Shown: positions 1 to 9,539, counted from the first letter of the stretch. The stretch: DNA of 64,000 nt from Clostridiales bacterium (GCA_017561715.1 JAFZBN010000015.1:62001-126000); one strand, 5' to 3'. The notes: a model not told the origin generated them from the sequence alone. Translations and numbers: made by a program.

Positions 1-881
1 GACTCTGGATTCGTGTTTACCCCGTTTTCACTCATGGTTTGGATAACCTCCCTGATAATACTCACCGGCGTTGATGCTCCTGCCGTAACCCCGATCCGTC
101 TGACTCCGCGTTCCCTCCACATAGGAAGCAGTGGTCTTACTTCTTCGGCATCACCGACAAGATATGTCAGCGCACAACGATCTGAACATATGTCATAGAG
201 TTTCTTTGTATTCGAACTGGTCTTGGATCCTATGACAACCATAACATCCGAAACACCCGCTAAATCCGCAGTTTCCCTCTGCCTATTTTCAGTCGTATAA
301 CATATTGTACCAAATATTTGATCTTTTGCAATTTTTTTCTGCACGAATTCACAAATTTTTTGGAAAACTTTGCTGGAAAATGTAGTCTGGGAGACCCAAA
401 CGGAGTCAGATTCGATCTCAGCAAGGGCTTCCGCCTCTTCAAGAGAGGAAATTACAGTCACGGGAAGAGTGCTTTCACCGCAGATGCCGACGACTTCCGG
501 ATGGCCTTTCGTACCGGTGATATAGACCGGGTGACCTTCCTCTCCCGCTTTTCTGACGATGTCGTGGATCTTTTTAACAAACGGGCACGTGCAGTCGATG
601 ATCTCACAGTTTCTGTTCTTCAGTTCAGAAATGACCGCGGGAGTAACACCGTGGGCACGGATGACCACGACACTACCCTCCTCTACTTCCTCGGGAGAAT
701 GTGCCAAAAGCATCCCGGAAGAAAGAAGTTCACCGACGACTGTTTCGTTATGGGTGATCTCACCGAGCATGTAGATCTTTCGGCCCGGATAATCCTTGAT
801 CACGGAATACGCGGTCGTCACGGCGTTTTGCACACCGAAACAGAAGCCTGAGGATTTCGCAAGTTCGATCGTCCAGCCCAA
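1..881 (-). CDS. ispH: 4-hydroxy-3-methylbut-2-enyl diphosphate reductase IspH (3' end cut by window)
   Basis: Last enzyme of the MEP isoprenoid pathway; a [4Fe-4S] enzyme that reduces HMBPP to IPP and DMAPP. The frame reads through the window edge, so the C-terminus is missing. Visible motifs are the N-terminal SGFCFGV, with the first cluster cysteine, then LGEITHNETVV, RAHG and DCTCPFV, with the second cysteine, then KGHPEV and VVIGSKTSSN. The first ATG lies well inside these motifs. I therefore chose a TTG at 881, giving M-G-W-T-I-E-L-A-K, which sits about 8 bases after an AGGA ribosome binding site. The start lies 17 bases after the cmk stop, so the two genes are probably cotranscribed, an order common in Clostridia. 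All visible catalytic motifs look intact. Confidence 0.93.
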   Translation of the reverse strand, partial: MGWTIELAKSSGFCFGVQNAVTTAYSVIKDYPGRKIYMLGEITHNETVVGELLSSGMLLAHSPEEVEEGSVVVIRAHGVTPAVISELKNRNCEIIDCTCPFVKKIHDIVRKAGEEGHPVYITGTKGHPEVVGICGESTLPVTVISSLEEAEALAEIESDSVWVSQTTFSSKVFQKICEFVQKKIAKDQIFGTICYTTENRQRETADLAGVSDVMVVIGSKTSSNTKKLYDICSDRCALTYLVGDAEEVRPLLPMWRERGVRRIGVTAGASTPVSIIREVIQTMSENGVNTNPE

Positions 882-897
882 TATCTTTTTCCTGCCC

Positions 898-1566
898 TTA
901 CTCTTTAATATATGAAAGAAGAAGATCCTGTGTCTCTTCGATATTGATCTTAGTCGTATCGATCTCGATCGCGTCCTCGACTTTTACAAGCGGAGACGCG
1001 GCACGTGTGCTGTCCTGCAGGTCTCTCTTCTCGATGTCGGCAAGGACTTCTTCATAAGTCACTTCCGTATTTCCCTTTTCCTGGAGCTCGAGAAGTCTTC
1101 TTCTTGCACGCTCTTCAGCGGAAGCAACGAGGAAGAACTTATACTTCGCGTTCGGGAATACCTTGGATCCGATATCGCGGCCGTCAAGAATGACGTTTTT
1201 TCCTTCGGAGATCTTTCTTTGAAGATCGACCATGGCTTCACGTACACAAGGGATCGCGGATACGTCAGATGCCGCCATGGATACTTCCGGCGTACGGATA
1301 TCAGAGGAAACATCCTCGCCGTCCAGCCATACATGCTGGGAACCGTCTTCATGAGTGATATCGATCCGGATATCCTGCATCATCTTCTCGACAGCATCCT
1401 TATCTTTGGTGCCGATACCGCTCTTTAATGCCTTAAGTCCGCACGCGCGGTACATCGCGCCGGTATCCAGATAGAGGATGCCCAGTTTCTTCGCGATACC
1501 TTTGGCCAGTGTGGATTTACCGGAACCGGAAGGTCCGTCTACTGCAATCTGAAAATACTCACTCAT
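898..1566 (-). CDS. cmk: Cytidylate kinase Cmk
   Basis: Phosphorylates CMP and dCMP with ATP in cytosolic pyrimidine nucleotide synthesis. At 222 residues it has the usual length. The N-terminus carries the P-loop GPSGSGKS (about residues 10-17), followed by the family motif LDTGAMYRA. Further on are LDGRDIGSKVFPNA, typical of the CMP-binding insert, and the arginine-rich lid AEERARRR. It lies between hutP and ispH on the same strand with a 19-base gap upstream, at the distal end of the trpS-scpAB gene run. No oddities seen. Confidence 0.97.
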   Translation of the reverse strand: MSEYFQIAVDGPSGSGKSTLAKGIAKKLGILYLDTGAMYRACGLKALKSGIGTKDKDAVEKMMQDIRIDITHEDGSQHVWLDGEDVSSDIRTPEVSMAASDVSAIPCVREAMVDLQRKISEGKNVILDGRDIGSKVFPNAKYKFFLVASAEERARRRLLELQEKGNTEVTYEEVLADIEKRDLQDSTRAASPLVKVEDAIEIDTTKINIEETQDLLLSYIKE

Positions 1567-1585
1567 GTTGATTCCCTCCTATGTC

Positions 1586-2005
1586 TTAAATCGCTCTGTG
1601 TCCGAGGCCGATCGCGATCTCATTGAGATGCAGAAGACCGATGCCGAAATATACACAGACACTGATGTGGTCGTTAAAGCGTGCGATGCCGATCTTTCCG
1701 CCGACATTCAATCCGATCGCTTTGGAAGTGATCTGGGAGATCGCTTCTCTTGCTGCACCGGCCAATGCGCCTTCTTCGTTATGGCTGTTGCCGATGATAC
1801 CTTCTCTTTGCGCGGCAACGACGCATCTTTCGATGATCTTGCTTACGGAAGAGATGAACTCACCGCCGAAATCGGCAGCGGTCGCACTGATCTTTTCTTC
1901 TTTCAAAGCCGCCTTGAGGTCTGCTTCTTCTTCTCTGCTGTTAGTAAGCGCGATCCGGATGGAAGCCGATGCGGTCATTTTACTGCTGGCGATCAATTCT
2001 TTCAT
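1586..2005 (-). CDS. hutP: HutP family protein (RNA-binding antiterminator-like)
   Basis: Homologue of HutP. In Bacillus subtilis that protein binds histidine and divalent metal, and then binds hut mRNA to prevent termination. The 139-residue protein shows the clostridial form of the family: DFGGEFISS, RCVVAAQREG, EEGALAGAAREAI, LGLNVGGKIGIAR and a C-terminal GIGLLHLNEIAIGLGHRAI-type segment. Its ATG overlaps the stop of the upstream RpiR-type gene (ATGA), which implies translational coupling. No histidine-utilisation genes are present nearby, so its RNA target here is unknown; it may act on the surrounding operon or elsewhere. The family call is solid and the physiological role is not. Confidence 0.85.
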   Translation of the reverse strand: MKELIASSKMTASASIRIALTNSREEEADLKAALKEEKISATAADFGGEFISSVSKIIERCVVAAQREGIIGNSHNEEGALAGAAREAISQITSKAIGLNVGGKIGIARFNDHISVCVYFGIGLLHLNEIAIGLGHRAI

Positions 2006-2934
2006 GGTTCATTCTCCTCCTTCGATTCGCCGGCCTCGATCGTACGGTCCTTACCGGTATCATATACTTTGTACTCTTTCCAAAGCTGTTCGAGCGCTTC
2101 GAAAGATTCTTCGATATGGCTCTTTCTGTGCATGCCGAGCGCGACGAGAAGCGCGTTGATCAGAGAAAGCGGTGCCGTCAGCGAGTCTACGAACGAAGCC
2201 ATATCCGATCTGGCAAACAGTGCAACGTCCGCACACTCCGTCATCGGTGTATCGGCCTTGTCCGTGATAACGATAACGGAAGCGCCTCTGGATCTTGCGT
2301 ACTGAAGCGACTGGATCGTTCTTGTCGAATAACGCGGGAAGCTGATACCGATCATAACGTCTCCCGGGCCGATCGGAAGGATCTGCTCGAATACTTCATT
2401 GGCGCTGTTACTGTGGATATGACGGACATCGTCGAAGAGCGGTGTCATATAAAAATGCATGAACGAAGAAAGCGGAGAGGAACTTCTCAGTCCCATGATG
2501 TAGATCTTCTTTGCATCGAGGATCGTTTTTACCGCTTTGGCAAAAGCATCTTCGTCGAGATTCTCATAGGTGTACTTCAAACTGTCCATATCCGCCTGAA
2601 GGATCGATTTAACGACAGAAGCATCGTCGGAGAAACGGCTCGCCGCATTGAGTCTCTGAACTGATGTCAGTTTGACCTTCAGTTCTTCCTGAAGTGCTTT
2701 TTGAAAATGCGGATAGCCCTCATAGCCGAGTTCCATGGAGAAACGAACGACAGTGGATTCGCTGACTCCAGTAGTCTCGCCGAGTTTTGCCGCCGTCATG
2801 TAAGCGGCCGTCTCGTAATTTGCCAGGATATAGTTCGCGATCGCCTTCTGGCCCTTGCTCATCGAGTCAAGAGAAACGGTGATGCGCTCTACAACACTGG
2901 ATAAAGACTCATTTTTCTGATCTTCGGGATTCAT
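2002..2934 (-). CDS. MurR/RpiR family transcriptional regulator (HTH + SIS)
   Basis: Probable sugar-phosphate-responsive regulator of 310 residues. Residues about 15-90 form the HTH_6 domain (IANYILANYETAAYMTAAKLGE, with TGVSESTVVRFSMELGYEGYP as recognition region). Residues about 130-270 form a SIS phosphosugar-binding domain (IYIMGLRSSS, GDVMIGISFPRYSTRT, GASVIVITD). The ATG overlaps the scpB stop (ATGA) and the stop overlaps the hutP start. A metabolic regulator is thus embedded between chromosome-condensation and nucleotide genes. The ligand cannot be deduced from the sequence. Confidence 0.9.
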   Translation of the reverse strand: MNPEDQKNESLSSVVERITVSLDSMSKGQKAIANYILANYETAAYMTAAKLGETTGVSESTVVRFSMELGYEGYPHFQKALQEELKVKLTSVQRLNAASRFSDDASVVKSILQADMDSLKYTYENLDEDAFAKAVKTILDAKKIYIMGLRSSSPLSSFMHFYMTPLFDDVRHIHSNSANEVFEQILPIGPGDVMIGISFPRYSTRTIQSLQYARSRGASVIVITDKADTPMTECADVALFARSDMASFVDSLTAPLSLINALLVALGMHRKSHIEESFEALEQLWKEYKVYDTGKDRTIEAGESKEENEP

Positions 2935-3593
2935 GTCGTTTCATCTCCTTTTTGACCGTCCATCCACGTTTCGATCGTGATCTGACGGTCATCTTTATTT
3001 CCCGCCGCTTCTTCCAGGGAATCCTGGAGGTCGCGGATCGTCTTATACATCATAAGCTCCATCGCCGGCATTTCCGATACAGAGGAAATACCGAACTCGA
3101 GAAGGAACTGCTGAGTCGTTCTGAAAAGCGCCGGTCTTCCGGGAGCTTCGAGAGTTCCGCATTCTTCGACAAGACCGCGCTCGATCAGGCGGCTGACGAT
3201 CGAATCGGAACTGACACCACGGACGGCTTCGATCTGGGCACGTGTAACCGGCTGGTTATACGCGATAACTGCCAGCGTCTCATAGGTTGCCTGCGACATC
3301 GGAGGACGTGTTCTCGGAGCGAACATCCTCTCGAGTACGGGCTTCATGGAAGGCTTCGTGCACATAACATAGGAATCATCGACCTTTCTGATCAAAAGGC
3401 CGCCCCAGGGGTTCGTCTCATAATCCTTCATCATGCGCTCGAGCGTCTCTTCGATGGCTTCTTTCGGCATCTGTGTGATCTCAGAAAGGCGGTCGCAGGA
3501 GATCGGATCACCGTGCGCGAAAAGCAAAGCCTCCAGCGCAGAAGGAAGCTCCTGTACCGTTATCTTGTTTTCACGTTCAAATCCGTCAGTCAT
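2931..3593 (-). CDS. scpB: Segregation and condensation protein ScpB
   Basis: Subunit of the SMC-ScpA-ScpB condensin complex for chromosome compaction and segregation. The protein has 220 residues with two winged-helix domains. Recognisable parts are LEALLFAHGDPIS at the N-terminus, LLIRKVDDSYVMCTKP in the middle, and the highly conserved ETLAVIAYNQPVTRAQIEAVRGVSSD, then LVEECGTLEAPGRPALFRTT. It overlaps scpA by 8 bases and is followed without a gap by the RpiR-type gene. Length and motifs are normal. Confidence 0.97.
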   Translation of the reverse strand: MTDGFERENKITVQELPSALEALLFAHGDPISCDRLSEITQMPKEAIEETLERMMKDYETNPWGGLLIRKVDDSYVMCTKPSMKPVLERMFAPRTRPPMSQATYETLAVIAYNQPVTRAQIEAVRGVSSDSIVSRLIERGLVEECGTLEAPGRPALFRTTQQFLLEFGISSVSEMPAMELMMYKTIRDLQDSLEEAAGNKDDRQITIETWMDGQKGDETT

Positions 3594-4404
3594 ATGCGGC
3601 TAACTCCTTCGATTCTTTTCCTGTATCCAGTCCGAAACGCTCTTCATCGAGATCCTTCTTCTTCGGCTCGATCATGATGACGTCAAAAGGCTTTTCCTGC
3701 TCGGCTTTGATCTGGTCGCCTCGAAGAAGTTCAAGCACTGCCAGAAATCCTACGATACGGTCCATCTTCTCTACCTTATGCGCAGGGAAAAGCTCATGGA
3801 AAAAGACTTTTCCTTTTCCTTTAAGACTGTCCCAGACAAATCTAATTTTATCACGAATGGAGAACTTGTCTCTTTTAAGAATATGAGTAATACGGGAAGC
3901 AATATCGGCAAAGCGGACTTTGTTTCTCTTACATACGTCATCGATACCCTTATTCAGCGCGTCTTCATCGACCGGAGCCGGTATGTTTTCGACCTTGATA
4001 CCTAAAGAAGCGGGTGTCTGCGGAAGACGATATACGCACTTGGAATAGTCGCGATAGCGGTCCTTAAGATCGGAAGCGAGCATCTTACATCTTCTGTACT
4101 CGAGGAGCTTAACGACAAGTTCTTCTCTCGGGTCAGGCTCGGCGGAATCCTCACTGACATTTCTGTCCGGAAGAAGCATTCTCGACTTGATGTGCACGAG
4201 CGTGGCCGCCATTAAAAGAAATTCAGAAGCAACCTCCATATCCAGAGAACTCATCTTATCGAGGTACTCCATATACTGGTCGGTCACTTCTGCGATCGGG
4301 ATATCATAGATATCGATATCGTTTTTTTCGATCAAATGAAACAGAAGGTCCAGCGGACCTTCAAACTTACGAAGTCTGACTTGTGGATTCTCCAAAGCTG
4401 CCAC
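3586..4404 (-). CDS. scpA: Segregation and condensation protein ScpA
   Basis: Kleisin subunit that bridges SMC heads in the condensin complex. The 272-residue protein has the conserved N-terminal FEGPLDLLFHLIEKNDIDIYDIPIAE-type segment, followed by EFLLMAATLVHIKSRMLLP. The C-terminal winged helix (FLAVLELLRGDQIKAEQ) contacts the SMC head. The start lies 25 bases after the trpS stop, and the scpB start lies inside its end. No abnormal features. Confidence 0.97.
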   Translation of the reverse strand: MAALENPQVRLRKFEGPLDLLFHLIEKNDIDIYDIPIAEVTDQYMEYLDKMSSLDMEVASEFLLMAATLVHIKSRMLLPDRNVSEDSAEPDPREELVVKLLEYRRCKMLASDLKDRYRDYSKCVYRLPQTPASLGIKVENIPAPVDEDALNKGIDDVCKRNKVRFADIASRITHILKRDKFSIRDKIRFVWDSLKGKGKVFFHELFPAHKVEKMDRIVGFLAVLELLRGDQIKAEQEKPFDVIMIEPKKKDLDEERFGLDTGKESKELAAYD

Positions 4405-4429
4405 TTTATCCTACCTCAAGCTGTTTCAA

Positions 4430-5434
4430 TCATTTTTCCGTATCGAAGCCGATCATGACGGCTTTTCTTACTTCACGGATCGTCTCTTCTGCCTTCTTGC
4501 TTGCCTTCTCTCTTCCCTGACGCAGGATCTCAAGAAGCTTCGGCTCGTCCTGAAGGAGAGCGGTTCTTTTCTCGTAGATCGGAGTATGGAACTCGGCGAT
4601 CTTTTCCTGAAGCATCTTCTTGCAGGCAACGCATCCGATGCAGCCGCCCTTGCACTGCTCCGTGATCTCCGGGACCTTATCCTCATTGAAGACCTTATGG
4701 AAAGCATATACCGTACAGATATCCGGATGACCCGGGTCATCCTTTCTGATACGGGCCGGGTCAGTGATCATGCTCATGACCTTCTTTTTGACCTCTTCCG
4801 GCGTATCCGCAAGAGCGATCGTATTACCGTAGCTCTTACTCATCTTTCTTCCGTCTGTTCCCGGAAGTACCTTTGCCTTTGTGAAAAGCGGCTGCGGCTC
4901 CGGAAGAACTTCAGACTTATAAAGATAGTTGAAACGGCGTGCCAGTTCACGAGTGATCTCGAGGTGAGCCTGCTGATCTTCGCCAACCGGTACATAGTTT
5001 GCGCGATACATCAGGATATCTGCCGCCATGAGGACCGGATAACCAAGGAAACCGTAAGTCATGATGTCTTTTTCGGAAGACATGTTCGCGATCATGTCCT
5101 TATATGTCGGGCATCTTTCCAGCCAGGAAAGCGGAGTGTTCATACCAAGAAGAAGGTAAAGCTCTGCGTGCTGCTTAACATCGGACTGCAGGAAGATCGT
5201 TGCTTTTTCCGGATCAACACCACTTGCGAGAATATCTGCAAGAAGACCCAGAGTATTCTTGCGAAGAACATCCGTATCCGCATAACCTGTAGTCAGCGCG
5301 TGCCAGTCTGCGATAAAGAAATAGCACTCATACTGATCCTGAAGGCGGACCCAGTTCTCGATCGCGCCGAAATAGTTACCCAGATGAATGTTGCCCGTAG
5401 GGCGTGTTCCTGAAAGTACGATTTTGTTTTCCAT
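4430..5434 (-). CDS. trpS: Tryptophanyl-tRNA synthetase
   Basis: Class I synthetase charging tRNA-Trp. The 334-residue length is normal. The N-terminal signature is SGTRPTGNIHLGNYFGAI (HIGH-type motif), tryptophan-pocket residues are in GYPVLMAADIL, and the ATP motif is KMSKSYGNTI. A cysteine-rich insert with CKGGCIGCVACK occurs near residue 265; similar CxxC inserts occur in many clostridial TrpRS proteins. No T-box leader was seen, because the gene follows the M50 protease gene after only 34 bases. Confidence 0.97.
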   Translation of the reverse strand: MENKIVLSGTRPTGNIHLGNYFGAIENWVRLQDQYECYFFIADWHALTTGYADTDVLRKNTLGLLADILASGVDPEKATIFLQSDVKQHAELYLLLGMNTPLSWLERCPTYKDMIANMSSEKDIMTYGFLGYPVLMAADILMYRANYVPVGEDQQAHLEITRELARRFNYLYKSEVLPEPQPLFTKAKVLPGTDGRKMSKSYGNTIALADTPEEVKKKVMSMITDPARIRKDDPGHPDICTVYAFHKVFNEDKVPEITEQCKGGCIGCVACKKMLQEKIAEFHTPIYEKRTALLQDEPKLLEILRQGREKASKKAEETIREVRKAVMIGFDTEK

Positions 5435-5468
5435 GTTTACCTCTTTTTGTGTTTTTCCTTGTTTCTAT

Positions 5469-6212
5469 TTATAGTCTGAGCCTTCTCGGGACATTGAGGG
5501 CTTCATATATCATCTTTCCGAGCTGATCCGGACCGTAACGGAAAGGCTTTGCCACGAGATTGATAAGATCCGACAGCAGGCTCTGGTTTCCGAATCTTCC
5601 GAGAAGGATCAGCGCAAAGAATACAAAGTAGCTGTACTGCGCAAGCGTATCAAATGTGTTTCTCCATTTAAACGGAATGAAAGTAGAGACAAAACGATAA
5701 CCGTCAAGCGGAGGGATCGGCAGGAGATTGAACGCCAGGAAGAGGAAATTATACTCACGAAGGAAGTAGAAAAACATCTCCACAAGCGAAGCGATCATCT
5801 GGATCGTTCTTCCGTCATCGATTGTCTTAATGCACCAGTATCTTGTCAGCGGAACGATCAGCGTCGCGATGAAGCCGATAACAAAGTTTGCCGTAACGCC
5901 GGCAAGGCTGATATAGCGCTCACATGTCCACCTCTTGAATCTCTTTAAGTTATTCGGGTTATACTGGACCGGTTTTGCCCAGCCGAATCCGGCAAGAAGG
6001 AGCATGACCGTACCGAGCGGATCGATATGCGCCATCGGATTTAATGTGATACGACCCTGCCTTCTCGGTGTATCATCACCCATCTTCTCAGCGACCCATG
6101 CATGCATGAACTCATGGATGGAAAATGTAAAAGTCAGTACCATGACCATAACAGTCAGGTACATGATCTTTTCGCTCATAGGCGCGTCGAGGTTAAGAAT
6201 ATCAAACAACAT
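5469..6212 (-). CDS. Site-2 protease family (M50) membrane metalloprotease
   Basis: Integral membrane zinc protease homologue, 247 residues with several hydrophobic segments. The zinc-binding HEFMH (HExxH) lies in the first long helix (FSIHEFMHAWVAEKMGD) and the third ligand region NLLPIPPLDGYRFV near residue 170 is intact, so it is predicted active. Family members in this position (next to trpS/scpAB) are common in Clostridia but their substrates are mostly unknown. It lies 28 bases downstream of ileS and upstream of trpS on the same strand. Confidence 0.93.
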   Translation of the reverse strand: MLFDILNLDAPMSEKIMYLTVMVMVLTFTFSIHEFMHAWVAEKMGDDTPRRQGRITLNPMAHIDPLGTVMLLLAGFGWAKPVQYNPNNLKRFKRWTCERYISLAGVTANFVIGFIATLIVPLTRYWCIKTIDDGRTIQMIASLVEMFFYFLREYNFLFLAFNLLPIPPLDGYRFVSTFIPFKWRNTFDTLAQYSYFVFFALILLGRFGNQSLLSDLINLVAKPFRYGPDQLGKMIYEALNVPRRLRL

Positions 6213-6240
6213 ATCTCTTACTTATTCCTATCCTATCTGA

Positions 6241-9200
6241 TCAAGCCTTCTTAAGTGAAAGGTTGACCTTTTCTCCGTTGATATCAAGTTCTGTGCTGCC
6301 TTCGTCAGATCCTTCCGTGATGCTTGTCGCAAGAACGTCGGACGCGATCTGCTCACCGAACTTCGTAAATACGGCAGCGAGTTTTTCACCACAGGAATAC
6401 TTCACTGTGATCCTGTCTGTGACCTCAAAACCGGACTTCTTTCTCTGGTTCTGGATCTTGGAAACGATCTCACGTACGAAGCCTTCTTCGATCAGAGCGT
6501 CATCGAGCTTGGTATCGAGGGATACCGTGAAGCCCTTATCTGCCTGAGTGGAGAGACCTTCCGGCTGAACGTTTTCAACAAGCAGGTCTTCTGTCAGAAG
6601 CTCGAAGGTCTCGCCTTCAACTTCGATGTTGATCTTGCCGTCCTTATCGAGAGCCGCCATGGTCTCCTTACCCGGGAGAGCCGCGATGACTTCCTTAGCC
6701 GCGTTGAGCTTCGCTCCGAGCTTTCTGCCCAGTGTTCTCAGCTGTGGCTTGAACTTGTAATCCAAAAGCGAAGATGCATCTTTCAGGAATGCTACTTCGT
6801 GAACATTCAATTCATCCTTGATGATATCCTGATACTCAGCCGGCAGTTCATCTTCGCATACCGCGTAGAGTTTGCTCAAAGGCTGACGGATCTTGAGGTT
6901 TGCGGACTGACGGCAGGACAGAGCCAGAGTAACGATCTGCTGGACATCGTCCATGTTTCTCTCAAGGTCTTCATCGATCCAGGATTCTTCAGCTACCGGA
7001 TAGTCGCACATGTGGATGGACATCGGAGCGTTCTCGTTTACAGAACGAACGAGGTTCTGGTAGATCGCCTCAGTCATGAACGGGATAAACGGAGCGGCCA
7101 GACGTGTAAACTGCTCGAGAGCCGTATACAGAGTCATGAACGCGTTGATCTTATCCTGAGTCATTTCCTTGCCCCAGTATCTGTCACGGCCGCGACGTAC
7201 ATACCAGTTGGAAAGATCGTCTACGAAGTTTTCCATCAGACGGGATGCGCCCGTGATGTCGTAGCCCTGCATCTTGCTGTCAACTGTCTTCTCAAGAGAA
7301 GCAAGTCTGGAAAGGATCCACTTATCCATAACGGAAAGCTTATCGTACTCAAGGCTGTACTTGGTCGGATCGAACTGATCGATCTCGGCGTACAGGATGT
7401 AGAACGCATATGTGTTCCAAAGCGTTCCCATGAACTTACCGAGGATCTTATCTACATTGCTGTGATCGAAACGGGACGGCAGCCACGGCGCGTTTGCGCT
7501 GTAGAAATACCATCTTGCCGCGTCGGCGCCCTGACGGTTCAGGATATCCCACGGGTCAACAACGTTACCCTTATGCTTACTCATCTTGATGCCGTCCTTA
7601 TCCTGAACGAGACCCATAACGATTACGTTCTCGAAAGGAGATCTTCCGAACAGCTGTGTGCTGATCGCCAGGAGTGAATAGAACCATCCACGTGTCTGGT
7701 CGAGTGCCTCAGAGATGAACTGGCACGGATAGTGAGACTCGAAGAACTCTTTGTTCTCGAAAGGATAGTGGAACTGAGCAAACGGCATCGCACCACTGTC
7801 GAACCAGCAGTCGATAACCTCGGAAACACGTGTCATCGGCTTGCCGCACTTCTCACAGGTAACGTGTACGTTATCTACATAAGGCTTATGCAGCTCGATA
7901 TCGTCCGGGCAGTCTGTGGACTTCGCCTTCAGTTCTTCGATAGAACCAATGCACTGACGGTGTCCGCATTCGCACTCCCATACCGGAAGCGGCGTACCCC
8001 AGTAACGCTCACGGGAGATACCCCAGTCAACTACGTTCTCGAGGAAGTTACCCATACGGCCGTCACGGATCGTCTCCGGATACCAGTTTGCCATACGGTT
8101 AGATGCTACGAGCTGATCCTTAACCTTGGTCATTGCGATGAACCAGGAAGATCTTGCGTAGTAGATAAGCGGAGTATCGCATCTCCAGCAGAACGGATAG
8201 TCATGCTCGTAAGGCATCTTCTTCAGAAGCTTGCCTTCCATATTGAGTTTCTTGATGATGAGCGGGTCAGCGTCCTTAACGAACAGGCCTGCGAACTCTT
8301 CGCACTCCTCCGGAAGCGTACCGTCTTCTTTAACGAGCTGTACGAACGGAAGGTCATTGTCACGACCGACTCTTGCGTCGTCTTCACCGAATGCCGGCGC
8401 AATGTGAACGATACCGGTACCGTCGCTCATGGTGACGTAGCCGTCCGCGCATACCTTGAAAGCTTCTTTTCTGCTCTTGGCTACCGCGTCAGCGGAATAC
8501 GGGAACAGGGATTCGTACTTCTTACCGACGAGCTCTGTGCCCTGATATCTTTCGAGGATCTCATACTCATCGAAAAGCTGCGGAACGAGGCAGCCGGCCA
8601 TGTAGTACATGACCTTCTTCTCGGTTCCGTCGAGGTCCTTCGGTACAGAGATTTTTACATACTCATCTGTCGGGCTGACGCAGAGAGCGACGTTCGACGG
8701 AAGTGTCCACGGTGTTGTTGTCCATGCGGCAAAGTATGTATCCTCTTCGCCTACGACCTTAAAGCGTACGAATACGGAGTTCTCTTTTACGGCCTTATAG
8801 CCCTGAGCAACCTCGTGGCTCGAAAGAGCGGTACCGCAACGCGGGCAGTACGGAACGATCTTGTGACCCTTGTAGAGCATTCCCTTGTCCCAGAGGGTCT
8901 TAAGTGCCCACCACTCGGACTCGATGTATGTGTTGTCGTATGTTACGTACGGGTGCTCCATGTCTGCCCAGAAACCTACGCGGTCAGACATCTGCTCCCA
9001 CTCTTCCTTGTACTTCCAAACGGATTCCTTACACTTTTTGATGAAAGGCTCAACACCGTATTCCTCGATCTGAGGCTTACCGTTGATACCGAGCATCTTC
9101 TCTACTTCCAGCTCAACCGGAAGGCCGTGTGTATCCCAGCCCGCCTTGAACTGAACGTGCTCACCCTTCATGGAATGGTATCTCGGAACGACGTCCTTAA

Positions 9201-9393
9201 TGACACGGGTTTTAATATGTCCGATGTGCGGCTTGCCGTTTGCTGTCGGCGGGCCGTCATACAGCGTAAAATTCGGAGTTCCGTCCTTTTCCGGGCGGAT
9301 GGACTTCTTCTGGATGTCATTTGCTTTCCAGAAGGCCAGTACTTCCTTCTCGCGATCGATAAACTTCATATCCGGCGATACTTTTTTATACAT
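6241..9393 (-). CDS. ileS: Isoleucyl-tRNA synthetase
   Basis: Charges tRNA-Ile and edits misacylated valine. The protein has 1050 residues. It shows PTANGKPHIGHIKTRV (HIGH motif), the editing domain with TTTPWTLPSN, YYARSSWFIAMT, DWGISRERYWGTPLP, and the KMSKHKGNVVDP catalytic loop, then an anticodon-binding domain. The length and lack of a C-terminal zinc finger suit the larger bacterial/eukaryote-like IleS type. It is the first gene of the minus-strand run. Its leader is only about 35 bases after a possible promoter, too short for a T-box. Confidence 0.97.
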   Translation of the reverse strand: MYKKVSPDMKFIDREKEVLAFWKANDIQKKSIRPEKDGTPNFTLYDGPPTANGKPHIGHIKTRVIKDVVPRYHSMKGEHVQFKAGWDTHGLPVELEVEKMLGINGKPQIEEYGVEPFIKKCKESVWKYKEEWEQMSDRVGFWADMEHPYVTYDNTYIESEWWALKTLWDKGMLYKGHKIVPYCPRCGTALSSHEVAQGYKAVKENSVFVRFKVVGEEDTYFAAWTTTPWTLPSNVALCVSPTDEYVKISVPKDLDGTEKKVMYYMAGCLVPQLFDEYEILERYQGTELVGKKYESLFPYSADAVAKSRKEAFKVCADGYVTMSDGTGIVHIAPAFGEDDARVGRDNDLPFVQLVKEDGTLPEECEEFAGLFVKDADPLIIKKLNMEGKLLKKMPYEHDYPFCWRCDTPLIYYARSSWFIAMTKVKDQLVASNRMANWYPETIRDGRMGNFLENVVDWGISRERYWGTPLPVWECECGHRQCIGSIEELKAKSTDCPDDIELHKPYVDNVHVTCEKCGKPMTRVSEVIDCWFDSGAMPFAQFHYPFENKEFFESHYPCQFISEALDQTRGWFYSLLAISTQLFGRSPFENVIVMGLVQDKDGIKMSKHKGNVVDPWDILNRQGADAARWYFYSANAPWLPSRFDHSNVDKILGKFMGTLWNTYAFYILYAEIDQFDPTKYSLEYDKLSVMDKWILSRLASLEKTVDSKMQGYDITGASRLMENFVDDLSNWYVRRGRDRYWGKEMTQDKINAFMTLYTALEQFTRLAAPFIPFMTEAIYQNLVRSVNENAPMSIHMCDYPVAEESWIDEDLERNMDDVQQIVTLALSCRQSANLKIRQPLSKLYAVCEDELPAEYQDIIKDELNVHEVAFLKDASSLLDYKFKPQLRTLGRKLGAKLNAAKEVIAALPGKETMAALDKDGKINIEVEGETFELLTEDLLVENVQPEGLSTQADKGFTVSLDTKLDDALIEEGFVREIVSKIQNQRKKSGFEVTDRITVKYSCGEKLAAVFTKFGEQIASDVLATSITEGSDEGSTELDINGEKVNLSLKKA

Positions 9394-9426
9394 AGTAAAA
9401 CCTCTTCTTCTCTAAAAGCTCCCGTC

Positions 9427-9455
9427 ATTATATCATACGTTCCCATTTGTGAGTA
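9427..9455 (-). promoter_or_regulatory. Possible promoter for ileS
   Basis: On the minus strand a TATAAT (9427-9432) lies about 34 bases before the ileS start. The -35 region at 17-base spacing (TACTCA) matches the consensus poorly, so only the -10 box supports the call. The leader is short and has no obvious attenuator. Confidence 0.35.
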
Positions 9456-9493
9456 TATTTTTTATATTATAGAGACAAATTCGTCAAAAATGA

Positions 9494-9539
9494 CAAAGAA
9501 ACGTTCCCGAAGGATACTTCCGACGGGAACGTCTCTTTG
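9494..9539 (-). terminator. Rho-independent terminator after the GH120 gene
   Basis: Arms of 16 bases (9494-9509 and 9524-9539) form a long GC-rich stem. Read on the minus strand the only non-Watson-Crick pair is a G-U wobble, while on the plus strand it would be an A-C mismatch. This supports use on the minus strand, ending the transcript of the beta-xylosidase gene. A TCATTTTTG tract follows. Confidence 0.75.

Noticed and set aside
9394..9470. T-box leader before ileS
   Set aside because: The leader is only about 35 bases after the likely -10 box and has no specifier stem or T-box sequence.
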